Positions 12,160 through 23,382 of a stretch of DNA of 64,000 bases are shown here, in pieces. Origin of the DNA: Rhexocercosporidium sp. MPI-PUGE-AT-0058. Its lineage: Eukaryota; Ascomycota; Leotiomycetes; Helotiales. Position 1 is the stretch's first letter, and every line of letters begins with the position of its first letter. The DNA lies in the NCBI GenBank assembly GCA_020746875.1, contig JAGTJL010000001.1, positions 4,340,001-4,404,000 on the forward strand, in the 5' to 3' direction. A model generated the notes under the pieces. The model saw only the letters and a list, made by a program, of their open reading frames with translations. It had not been told where the DNA came from and made no database searches. A program made the position numbers and the translations under genes.

Positions 12160-12213
12160 TTCTTCTTCTTCTTCCTCCTCCTCTTCTTCTTCTTCCTCTC
12201 TCTCATCTCCTTC
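12160..12213. repeat. TTC/TCC pyrimidine microsatellite
   Basis: About 50 bases of almost pure C/T, mostly TTC and TCC triplets, interrupted in places. Confidence 0.9.
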
Positions 12214-12890
12214 CTAAACCAGCAGACAGCCCCTCCTCTTCACATGCAGCATCGAGATGGTGATATGATGGACGCCAGATCCAAATTACCAGATCATTTA
12301 GGCTATTGCAAGATCCCGCTCTTGAAGGCTGGGTGCGTTATCGTAGCGCATGGCGTGGCAAGGCTGGCGGCACGGCTTTCTACTTTACTTTTTAGAGCGC
12401 TGCAAGCCGTACCTAAGTCAGAACACGCTCGCACTTGATGTAGCTGAACGGGACTCTGGGCGCAGCAGCCCCGAAAGAATTAAGCATAATTTTGAAACAT
12501 CGCTGAACTCAAGTCTCCATCTGCCCTGATCTGATCCGCGTTGTCCGGCGGTGGATATCTATCTATGTCTCTAGGTACTGTACTGTAATTAAGTTGTTTA
12601 CGGAGTAAGGAACAGTAAGTAAGTATTCTACTGGCTCCCCCCTCGGAGAATTTGCATCTGACTTTGCTATAAATACTATAGACACAAGTGTCTTGCCCCT
12701 TAATCATCTCAAGCCACCCCCTTCAGCCTCCGTACGGGACTGCGTGTCATTACCGGCACTCCATCATTCCTTTCGGGCCTAACCGTCCAAAATCCCAACG
12801 GACCGATCACCGACCAGGGGTAAACACGCTGATGACAGGCCCCGCCCATTCGCTGTAAGTCACACCACGCGTGCTGGCTGCTGCTCGTAG

Positions 12891-12930
12891 TGTGGTGTAG
12901 GATGGTGTAGGAGGGTGTAGGAGGGTGTAG
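12891..12930. repeat. 10-nt tandem repeat, GGTGTAG core
   Basis: Four adjacent 10-nt units ending in GGTGTAG (tgtggtgtag, gatggtgtag, then gagggtgtag twice). Confidence 0.85.
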
Positions 12931-13590
12931 AATTGGCTTTAGGTCGAGCAAGCAGCGACAGACTTGAGAGGCAGTGTCACTGGCGTGGTGGTGCTGGGCC
13001 GGGTTCGTTGATCATTTCCTCCCCCATCTGCCCCTGTCCTGACTTTTTGTCTTTGCTCTGCCCTGCCCAGCTGCATGTGCCCACATCTTTACATCCACCA
13101 CCACCACCACCACCTCCTCCTCCACCACATCTCCAGCCTAGCCGGCCCAGCAGCTTCTCTTCTGTCTGTCTGTCCTGTCTTACTTGCTTGCCCTTCGGCA
13201 CTTGCCCCTTCCTTGACTGCTGGCCTGCATCTGCATCTACTTGCACTCCTCCCCCCCTCTGTCCCTCTTCTCCTCTCCTGGCCCCCCCCCGGATCTAGCG
13301 TGACCTCATCTCAAGTATAGTACTGTAAGTAGGCCAATCCACACTCACCTCACCTCCACTTGCCTTTCCGTCTGTTCTATGTATGTAAGCATGGGGCCCT
13401 GGGATCATCAACGGTACTACGTGTCAGAATCGCGCGACCTCTTTTCTTCCACGAGCAAATTTCCCTCCCCGCGCCCTCTCCCGTCTCTTGTCAACATCAG
13501 ACGAAGCCCGCACAGCTGTTTTGAAGGCAGCGCAGGTCGACAGATAGACCGATCGACCGACAAACACACAAGCAAACCAGGACCGACCGG

Positions 13591-15113
13591 ATGGCGCGAA
13601 GACGCAGAGCTGACTCCAGCAGTACGCAGCCCAACTCCATGAGCATCCCTCGTCGACGATCCACCCTACGAGACCTTCAAGCTTCCAACGCGACCGCCGA
13701 TGGCGACATCATAACCCCCAAAATCATTGACGCGCGCCCATCCCTGGAGAAGGCTGAGATGTACGGCATAGACGACCCGCGTCCGGCCTCGTCGAGGATG
13801 ATGGCTTTGATTGGGCGCATTTTTATCGAGACCATTCCGCAATGGCTAGCCGTGGGAGCTATGCTGGGTCTGATCTTTGGGGGTTGCTGCTCAAATGTGA
13901 GTGAATTCCGGAGGAGGCGGAGGTTGTGCTTGTTGAGAGAGAGAGGGGAGGCTTATGTTGTGTACTAGGTATTTGCGCTGGAAGCTATTGTGAAGTGAGT
14001 TATGTCTGGCTATCATAATTTTCTAGAGACGCTAATGTTTCTCTTTAGAGTTGAACCTGATAGCGGTATGCTGAAGGCCGCAAAACCCCTCTGCGAATTA
14101 CCGCTGATTATATACAAGGGACCCTCTTGACATTCGTCCAATTCCTCTTTGTAGCTACTACGGGATACTTCTCACAATTCGATCGAAACCGACCCCCTTT
14201 CTTCCTCAAGCCGAATCATGTACCAATACGACGCTGGATGATCAACATCCTCCTATTCTTCACAATCAATGTTTTGAATAACCATGCGTTCAGTTACAAT
14301 ATTTCTGTACCTATACATATCATCCTTCGATCGGGAGGAAGCATTACAACCATTGCGGCGGGTTATCTTTGGGGAAAGAGGTTCTCTAGAATGCAGGTCT
14401 TTGCTGTCACTCTTTTGACAATTGGAGTGGTCATTGCCGCTTGGTCTGACCAGCAGTCAAAGGTAGGCGGAACGGAAAGCCACTATGAGTGCTGTACTGA
14501 CCTATTGTAGAAGGATGTTGTGGAATCGCAAAACCTTCCTCCATTTAGTACGGGTCTTGCCATACTTTTCGTTGCCCAGGTCTTGTCGGCTATCATGGGC
14601 TTATACACTGAAGAAACCTACAAACAATATGGACCGCATTGGAAGGAGAACCTATTCTACTCTCACCTCCTGGCGCTACCACTATTTATGCCTTTCCTCC
14701 CATCAATGAGGAGACAGTTTTTGAAACTGGCTGCGTCGGCCCCTCTAGGCCTACCAGCTTATGATCAAATCACAAACCTTCCAGTGGACTTACAAAAGGG
14801 CTTGGACACAATCCACATCCCAAGTCAACTCGCATACTTGGTTATGAACGTCTTAACTCAATACGCCTGTATCCGAGGCGTAAATCTCCTCGCTTCAGCA
14901 GCATCAGCGCTCACAGTTACAATCGTGTTGAACGTACGCAAGCTCGTTAGTCTTCTGTTGAGTATATGGCTATTTGGAAATAGACTATCACCAGGGACTT
15001 TGATAGGAGCTTTTATCGTGTTCTTCGCTGGTGGGATGTACGGATTAGAAGGATCCAAGAGTTCTGGCAGGGTGAGGCATAGAGCCAGTATTGGGAATGG
15101 GAAAGTAGGATAG
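13591..15113 (+). CDS. YEA4: UAA-family nucleotide-sugar transporter, YEA4-like
   Basis: Multi-pass ER/Golgi antiporter of the SLC35B/UAA family; yeast Yea4 moves UDP-GlcNAc into the ER lumen for chitin and glycan synthesis. Exons: 13591-13896, 13969-13994, 14049-14065, 14119-14462, 14511-15113; 1296 nt, 431 residues. Matching blocks are VFALEAIVK (split over two introns), GTLLTFVQFLFVAT, LFFTINVLNNHAFSYNISVPIHIILRSGG, GYLWGKRFS and the C-terminal SALTVTIVLNVRKLVSLLLSIWLFGN. About ten hydrophobic segments are visible. The N-terminal 75 residues are a hydrophilic Arg/Ser-rich extension; a later in-frame ATG at 13639 is possible. Exon 3 is only 17 nt. Substrate assignment to UDP-GlcNAc is by family and could be wrong. 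Confidence 0.88.
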
Positions 15114-15652
15114 AAACCACTACCCTGTTATGTAGATGAGGGCCTCAATGAAAGGGAATTGGAAGACATTATCAATTGCTTGTTGTCTTGTAATTGTGTT
15201 GTTGTGATTGAGTTGACGGAAACCAACAATAGGCGAGCCCCATTCTGCAAGGCGTAGAATTCGCCGCAAAGGTGCGGGAAGGCTTGTCTCCACCGCCCGA
15301 TGTGCAGCCTCGTTGAATTTCACTGCAAGTCAACATCGTCACACCGCGAACGATTGCAGTACTATGACTCCGACTTCACTGGCATTAAGAAGTCTGTAGG
15401 CGATTTGAAGACACGCAGACTCTTACATCTGCCAATTGAATCTATATTAAGGTATGGCTCACTGCAAGTTTGGTTGTCATTGTTGTGTACCTGGCTGTCC
15501 CAGAACAAAGCAATCATATTGGCAGGGCTAACAATCCTTTCATAGGAATCTGCACGCGAGGCCAGGACTCAGGTTCGAACTCTCCCAAGCTAGGACCTAC
15601 AAGCCGGATACAATTAGACGATTCATCAGAGAAGAATATTGAAGATCACAGA
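15114..15652. other. Intergenic, promoter/leader of AMP deaminase
   Basis: 0.5 kb. The AMP deaminase frame stays open upstream of the chosen ATG, back to about 15470, so an earlier start or a leader exon is possible. No other gene is seen. Confidence 0.55.
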
Positions 15653-18600
15653 ATGGAACAAGAAGCCGCGACCGCAGGATCGGAGAGATCCTGGAACGAA
15701 GAAGAGGACAAACAAAGCGCATTGTTGCCCGGCGCAGCATTGTTACCAGACGGCATGCCCGAGACAAGCACGCCCTCGGACGTTGAAGAGCAGGGCATGC
15801 TCCCACGAGATGTGCAGCGCAAGACGGCATACTACGACTACGCAGCAGAGAAGACGCTGAGCCAGGCGGATGCGAAACTGTTCTACCAGCGAAGCCAATT
15901 GGAGGCGCAGAAGACCGGAGGGAGCAATTGGGGCAATTCGCAACATTCACCACAAGGGAGTCCAGTGCTCATGCCGAGATCTTTCTCAAATGTCTTCGAA
16001 GCGGAACAGGCGAGTATGCGGAGGTCGGGAAGCGTGAATTCGATGAAGAGCTGGCACAATGTTCCACAGAAGTGAGTACTGATCCTTCCTTTTCTTTTTC
16101 TCTTTTTCGCAGCCGTCGAACGGGGTTTGTACTGTACTGTACCGTACCGTACTGATAAAGACAAACACAGTTCTGGCAAGTACAGATCCGCTGCTCCTAT
16201 TGGACTTGCTGATATGGGGAAATCCCCCGAGGCCAACATCATACAAGAACCAAATTCCGCAGCGTTCATACAGAGCCCTGGGGGTATTCATAGGATGGAT
16301 TCTCTGCTGAGAGCGGATCTGGCTGCAAGGGATCATGCTGTACACCCAAACATACCTCATGAACCGAAGCCATTGCTGGAAACGGAGGGGTTGCATGGAG
16401 CTGGCGCTGGAGTGGGTATGGGAACTGGAGCTGGTGGATTTGCCAACAGTGATGATAATATCACATCTGAGCTGAGCACTATCTACACGAATATTCAGAA
16501 AATCTTGGATATTCGGCACAAGTACATTCGGTTGTCCTTGCAGCAGGATGGAAGTAACCCTCGGGACGAGCCTAATTGGAAGATCTACCCTCCTCCGCCA
16601 GAACCTGCTTGGTACGAAGCTGGGTACGAGGATAATGATCGAGGAAACACCACTACCAATGGAATGAACAGCCAGAACAATAGCATGTCGAACAGCATGG
16701 TTCTTCCACCTCAAGATCGACCGCGAACTGGCGAGCATTCCAGAAACGTCAGTACTGCATCTCAATCCAAAGCACCCCGGAAGAAGCGTAAGCCTGGCCA
16801 GGACATCGGCGAGGATTTCTACCTAGAGGATAACCTGCCCGTTCCCGGACCAGATGAGATGTCTTTCCGCATGGATGAGAATGGTGTCTATCAAGTCTAC
16901 GAGAACTCTGAAGCTGTTGAACTTGATACGCCTGTCATCAACATCCCCAACATCCGAGAATACTACATGGATCTGGAAGATATCCTCAACATCTCCTCGG
17001 ATGGACCGAGCAAAAGTTTCGCATTCCGTCGCTTGCAGTATCTGGAAGGCAAGTTTAATCTCTATGTGCTGCTCAATGAGTACCAGGAGATGGCGGACAG
17101 CAAGCGGGTACCCCACAGAGATTTCTACAATGTTCGAAAGGTCGATACTCACGTTCATCATTCGGCTTGCATGAATCAGAAGCATTTATTGCGGTTTATC
17201 AAGAGTAAGATGAAGAAGTGCCCGGATGAGGTTGTGATGTTTAGAGATGGCAAGCATCTTACGTTGGAGGAGGTCTTTCAGAGCATTAACTTGACGGCAT
17301 ATGATTTGAGTATTGATACGCTTGATATGCATGTGAGTAGTTCATGTCAGACTAACTCTACAACGCTGACACTTCCAGGCTCACACGGACTCTTTCCATC
17401 GATTCGATAAGTTCAATCTCAAGTACAACCCAATTGGCGAGTCTAGGCTGAGAACCATCTTCCTCAAGACCGACAACTTTATCAACGGCAGATACCTGGC
17501 CGAGATCACCAAAGAAGTCATTTCTGATCTCGAGTCGAGTAAATATCAAATGGCAGAATGGCGTATCTCAATCTACGGCCGAACCATTGACGAGTGGGAT
17601 AAGCTCGCAGCTTGGGTTGTTGACAACAAGCTCTTCTCTCATAACGTTCGATGGTTGATCCAAGTGCCTCGTCTGTTCGACGTCTACAAGTCCACGGGCT
17701 TGATGACCAATTTCGAACAGGTCGTCGTGAACCTCTTCCAGCCACTGTTCGAGGTCACGAAGGACCCATCAAGTCATCCAAAACTCCACATCTTCTTGCA
17801 GAGAGTCATCGGTTTCGACTGTGTCGATGACGAGAGTAAGCCCGAACGTCGGTTGTTCAAGAAATTCCCTGTACCTAAGATCTGGGACTCGAAGCAGAAT
17901 CCTCCTTACAGCTACTGGATCTATTACCTGTTTTCCAACATGGCTTCGTTGAATGTCTGGCGAAAGCAGCGGGGCTTCAACACTTTTGTCTTGCGTCCTC
18001 ATGCTGGTGAGGCTGGAGATACAGATCATTTGGCGGCGGCCGTTCTCTGCTGTCACAGCATCAGTCATGGACTGCTACTACGAAAGGTTCCTCTCCTTCA
18101 ATACATCTTTTACCTCGAGCAGATTGGAGTAGCAATGTCGCCTCTTAGCAACAATGCACTATTCCTAGCATATGAAAGAAACCCGTTCTTGAGCTACTTC
18201 AAGAGAGGTCTGAATGTTTCCCTTTCTACCGATGACCCTCTTCAATTCGCGTTTACGAAAGAACCTCTCATTGAGGAGTACTCCGTCGCTGCGCAGATCT
18301 ATAAGCTTAGTGCTGTGGATATGTGTGAATTGGCGAAGAATTCTGTCAAGCAGAGTGGGTTCGAACATGCGGTTAAGCAGAGATGGTTGGGCCAAGACTA
18401 TCATCTGCCTGGTGTCAAGGGTAATACTATGGCGAAGAGTAATGTGCCGAATATTCGTGAGGGATTCAGACATGAGACTTTACAGCAGGAACTTGCCATG
18501 TAAGTTTTGCTGCCAAATCGACAAAGTAAGCGGCTCGAGCTAACAGATTCCAGGATCGCACGATACACATCTCTAGCAACGCCAAGCACAGCAGTATCAA

Positions 18601-19145
18601 GCAAAGCAGAATCAGTTCCTTACATCCCCCACCAAGCTCCCCCCTCACCAACATCGTCTACAAAAACCAACCTATCATCCACCACCATGCAACAAGACCC
18701 TACCACGCAATCTTACCAACAATTCCCTGCCCAAGCAGCCCGCATCCCAACCTCACACTCACAAGTCCAGCTCGACCTCCTCCAACAAGGGCCATCCCAA
18801 CAAACGCACGGCAGCCCCCTCACACGTCCCAACTCCAACCTCACCTCGCCATACATTGGGGGCATCACGCGCGAAGCCTCCTGGCCGCTCGAAGCCTTCA
18901 CCGATCTGCACCTTGCTGCTAGCGAGCCGCGCGTCTTTCCGGGCGTGATGAGTCGGACGCAGAGGAGGGATAGTGTAGTTAGAAAGAGTAGCATGAGTGA
19001 GACGGATGATGTGCATAGTACTGGGACGTCGCGCAAGAGTGAGAAGGGGATGGGGAAGAGGAGGGCGTTTGATGGGGCGGTGGAGGAGAATGATGAGGAG
19101 GAGAGTGATGGGGATATGGAGGAAGCGGGGGGGAGGGATGAGTAG
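15653..19145 (+). CDS. AMD1: AMP deaminase
   Basis: Zinc enzyme converting AMP to IMP and ammonia in the purine nucleotide cycle. Exons: 15653-16071, 16171-17332, 17379-18499, 18554-19145; 3294 nt, 1097 residues, longer than yeast Amd1 through extended ends. Catalytic features: metal-binding HVH at about residues 467-469 in [31 protein letters not shown] rebuilt across the second intron, [13 protein letters not shown], and STDDP at about 810-814 in [12 protein letters not shown]. The N-terminal 300 residues are disordered apart from an adenylation-independent helical part; the C-terminal 190 residues are low-complexity Ser/Thr/Gln then Glu/Asp/Gly and end in an acidic run. The start at 15653 (MEQEAATAG) is the first ATG in the frame that carries the conserved [23 protein letters not shown] segment. 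Confidence 0.95.
16127..16156. repeat. GTACTGTAC/GTACC array inside AMP deaminase intron 1
   Basis: Five adjacent 5-nt units of TACTG/TACCG type in which GTAC palindromes recur, inside the proposed intron 16072-16170. Confidence 0.8.
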
Positions 19146-20026
19146 GTTTGAGGTGTCGGCTGGGTTTGATTGTTTCAGGGCTCGCTTGGTCTCTACCGTA
19201 GGAGGGCGATGGTTCTTATGGATGGCCGAATTGGGGGTTTGGTAGAATTGGCGGGAGGGCTGGGATGGATGGTGTGGCGTTTAACATCGACAAAGTAGGT
19301 TGTCGGCCGATTTCTCAACAGGTCTCTGGTTGGTTCTCTTTGGCGGGTTAGAAAACTAGATGACTTCTTGATGATACGAGTAGATAAAACAAGGAGGGAC
19401 AAGATGGGATATGCCATGTTATGTTACAAGTAGAATGAATGATACAGTAGACAGACTTTCAGATATTATATCCTCTCTCTTCTCGGTTTAGTGTTCACCG
19501 CTCAACTTTACGAAGAGACGTCCAAGCTTAAATTTCCCAAGGAAGGATAAGATTGCCGAGATCGGTAATGTCCCCTTTCTAGAATCACTGCTCCTGTACT
19601 TGTTTGTATCATCGAGGAATAAATCAACCAGCTAACCAGCCACATATATATAGTAGTTCCTTAGCTCGAATCAACCATAGCTTGATCTTTTCCGTCCCGT
19701 TTTCCATTCGCTAAGCCTAGCGTACTAGTAAACAGAGATGCTTTCATCGCAATCGTCATTCTGAATCTGAATGACACTAAGAAAGGTACGTACTTGAACT
19801 GGGAAAGTAACATCTTACGTATTCATCTGTCAGATTCTGAGATATGAGGTGGGAAGATTGTTATTCGTTGGAATATCGAAAGGGTAGAGAGTATCTTTTG
19901 CATGTTGTCTTTCATTCCGCTAAATGATACCACTGCTCAAAAAGTACAGGCATAAAGCCGTACGATCGAACGAGCGAGCGAACGAACGAGTCTAACATCT
20001 CCACAACCTCCTTCCTTCCCCAGCTC
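19146..20026. other. Intergenic between convergent AMD1 and LtrA-like genes
   Basis: 0.9 kb of 3' flanks. A short GAAC/GAGC-type repeat (cgaacgagcgagcgaacgaacgag) lies at about 19967-19990. No gene is seen. Confidence 0.6.
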
Positions 20027-22383
20027 CTAAGCACCAACATACAACCCCTTCTCGCCCCTCTCCTTCAACTCCTCCACCTTGATAACATTCCCCCCCTTAA
20101 CGGCGCTCTCGAGATCCTTCTTCGAGATCTTGCACCGCGCCGTGTACTTGCAGGCTCTCTTCTCGCCGAAGAAGCTCTCGTCCCAGCAGCTCATGCCCCA
20201 TAGCTCCAGCATCAGTACCCAGATCGTGAGAGCGGTTGTCGTGGCGATGAGGTGCAGGGAGTTGAGGGAGTGCGAGAGGGGGAGGAGCATGAGGATGATG
20301 CAGATTAGGAAGCGGTTGAGGAGGCGGAGGCGCTTGGGGATGCGGGTCCCGGGCGTGTCTTTGTGGATGTGGGAGAGGGAGATGAGACCTTTTTGGGATG
20401 TGTAAGTATTATGAACGGAATTGCAGTTGTGTTTAAATTCGGGACTACTATGTAGAAAATACAAAATGTTGGGAGGAGAAATAGGGATGGGAGGATGGAG
20501 GAAGAATAAGCGGGAGTAGACCACATACCCATACAAAACAAAGCGATTCCCAATCCAGCACAGTAAAACCAGCGCAGCCCGATGGGGATCTCGTGCTCAG
20601 ATTTGTGCTGGTAGAATTCTGTTAGGTCTTCGAGTTCGGCGTCGTGGCAGTCTGTGGCTACGACGAGTTTGGAGAGGGAGCCTGCTGCGAGGACGAAGCT
20701 CATGATGAAGGGGAGGTGGATGGAACTCCAGAGCATGGCTGAGGAGGAGATGGAACGCATTAGCATGGTGAAAGTCAGATGAGGAGAATGGAAAGAAGAG
20801 AGAGGGTAGAGGGAAGAGGGAGGTCACACCTGAAGCAACGTTTCTCCTGATAGCATGCTGGAACAGATCCGCGCCGTCCAACTCGAAATATATCCAATTG
20901 AAGCAAAAAGCTTGCACTAGACCCAGAGCCGCCTTGCCGAAGAAAGCGTTCATCCCAAAATGCGCTGCATTCTGATATATGATAGCCACGACCGAGTATC
21001 CAAAGACAAGCGCCACGAAGGCATTCGTACGTTCGGTCTTGTGCTCGATGTTGACAGCAGGATAGAACTCAAAGACGCGATCTGACCACTCGCCCAGACT
21101 TTTGGAGACGAATTTCCCAGCGCGGATCAGGACGACTATCATCATACCGGCGGTCAGGTCGATGAAGATTGCGGTCCAGATCAGAGCGAGGCGTTTAGGG
21201 TATTCGACATGGATGCTGCCGATCCAGAGGGTGCCGGGGATGACGGTTAGGATGGCTTGGGTTATCATGACGCCTCGGACCATGGGTACGGTGCCAGCTA
21301 GAATGATGTAGTAGGAACCCATGAAAAAGCGGGAGGTAAGGTAGAAGGATACTAGCGTGGTGTAGGTATCGTGTAGACCTTCGATCATGTTGGTTGTAAG
21401 TCTATGTTTTTGTCAGTATCCATGTTCCGACTGTCAATCAAAGCTCAACGAGTACTTACCCGAACAAACACACCATAATGATCATCACAGAGACTCGTTG
21501 GAGGATGTCGTCCGTTTCAAACCAAGAAATTACCAGGGCGAGATCACTCCAGATCTTCCAGCTCATGATAAACGTGATACTGAATCGAAGTAGTTCATGT
21601 GCGGTAGGATCTTCTCCAACGTGATCACCGTTAATGGCTAAGATACCGACGTAGAGGAGATCAACGAAGAGTTCGAACGAAGCTACCTCGGTAGTCTCAG
21701 ATGCTCTCCAAAGGAGACCTTTGTGGAAGTACTGACGGACTGTAGGCTGTGAGATCTGTTAGTACTGTGTCCGACCACCCCCCTCCCCCTGCTTTTACAT
21801 TATCCAAAAGCCACGAGAGATTAAAAAACAAAAACCTACACACCTTCTTATACACCTTCATGATCCTCCCATTCCTCTTCTCCGCCTCCCAATCCCTCTT
21901 CTCATGATCCGGATCATGGAACCCACTAATCGAACTCCTACTACTCCCCGGCTCAGAGTGATCATAACTCCTCAAATGGGCACTGTACCCATACTTGCTA
22001 AAATTTGCATCCAGAGAAACCGCATGGTCGGTCAGCATATGAAGCTCACTCCCCAGAGCCTCAAGCTCCGCTCTCACATTTTCAAACTCATCGAAGGCCT
22101 CGCCATGTTTCTGTTTGAGTGCTTCGCGTCGGTTCTCGTGGTGCGTGTGAGCGGTACGGAGATGATCGAGGTGTTCTGGGGATCCGGAGATGACGAGGTC
22201 GAAGGGCTCGTCGGGTTTGCGGATTGCATTGAGGCGTTGACGGAGCGTTTCTGCGTCTTCTGGGGAGAGAGCGATGTGTACTTCGCGTCCGTCTGGGAGG
22301 ATGAAGTTACGCAGACGGCGGCCTCGGTGGTGGTGCTGGTGAGTTCCTCCTGATGAGACGGTTGTTGTTGGGGTTGTGGACAT
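20027..22383 (-). CDS. LtrA-type (low temperature requirement A) membrane protein
   Basis: Multi-pass membrane protein of the bacterial LtrA family (PF06772), which also occurs in fungi; the function is unknown. Exons in transcription order: 22383-21844, 21746-21460, 21401-20830, 20738-20529, 20388-20027; 1971 nt, 656 residues. The family start is visible in exon 2: LLWRASETTEVASFELFVDLLYVGILA. About ten hydrophobic spans follow (for example FSITFIMSWKIWSDLALVISWF, ALIWTAIFIDLTAGMMIVVLI, NAFVALVFGYSVVAIIY). The N-terminal 180 residues are a soluble extension with a His-rich patch (HQHHH) and a predicted helical segment (EALKQKHGEAFDEFENVRAELEAL). The start is the ATG at 22383; the few codons upstream begin with TTG. 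The C terminus is a charged 60-residue tail. Confidence 0.88.
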
Positions 22384-23382
22384 CTTGAATCTCAAGTAAT
22401 GTGATTGCAGAAATCAGGATGAGCGCGTCCGTCAGCTGATATCGCGATTCAGGAACCAGGCACGTCTGTCTGATTACCCAAGCTACGTAAAACACAACAC
22501 AAGAAGATCAGGTCAAGTTTACTGTGTGAAGTCCAGGGCTGCAGAGCTGTCCCTCTCATAAAGAATTCGAACTGTAGTTCAGATAAGAGCACAGGGCTCC
22601 CGCTACCTGTGCCCCCTAAGCTGCGAATAGAGTTAGAGTATCGTTATGCATCGTGCTTACATGCACTCTTGGAAAAGTCTTGGATGGTGATAGGCGGTAT
22701 TGGAGGGTGGCTGAATGTCTAGCAACTGCGCCGTTCTGTCCTCTCACGCCTTGGAGGGTGATCCTGCCCCGAGGCCGGTCGGAGATGGCATGGGAATGCA
22801 AGATACTGGTTTAAAGCCGAGGCGGGATTTAAGCTTTCCTACTCTGGACTTAAGATCCTAGATTTGGTAATGTTTCGAAGTATAATTATTACCTGAAAGG
22901 TTGAGAAACTTGAGATTGGAAGTTCTTTGATTGATGATCGTCTTGCGTCCCTGTAAAGTAAGCATGAGCACGCCCGGCGACGAACTACTCTCTGATTCGC
23001 TCAACATCTCGTCCTGCAAGGCTTGACATAAATCAAGCCACAAGATTATCCACATCTTCACTTGGCATGAAAGAACGAAAGCTTGTATAACTTTTGGATA
23101 AGGACTTAGTTAGTTAGTGGAACTCTATGTATGAACATGCCCTATGGCCTTGGTAGAATCCAAGAACCGTGGGTGGAAGAGCTGGGAGGGTACAGCTGAA
23201 CCTCCACTGCTCCCAGCAGCAGAGAAAAAGACTGGGAAGAAGAACGAGTAAACACAAATACAGTATTCTACAAAGTCGTTGCCCTTCGTACTCATCTCAT
23301 CTCATCTTATCGCATCTCGTCGCATCCCATCCTGCCCTTGTGCGCGCTTCCACGGAAACTTAATCAAACAAGCCCTGGTCCC
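22384..23382. other. Intergenic, LtrA promoter and VPS1 3' flank
   Basis: 1 kb with no supported gene. A CATCT-like repeat (about 23292-23335) lies just past the VPS1 stop codon, in its likely 3' UTR. Confidence 0.6.

Larger units (their letters stand above)
11016..13590. other. Long intergenic region upstream of the YEA4-like gene
   Basis: 2.6 kb with no supported gene. It contains a (TTTG)n tract, a TTC/TCC tract, four copies of a 10-nt GGTGTAG unit, a CCA tract and about 450 bp of pyrimidine-rich sequence (13015-13310). The last stretch is probably leader or promoter of the gene at 13591. Open frames here are compositional artefacts. Confidence 0.6.

Noticed and set aside
15568..15582. 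tRNA B-box-like GGTTCGAACTC
   Set aside because: No A-box at the right distance and no cloverleaf pairing around it; it lies in the AMP deaminase leader.
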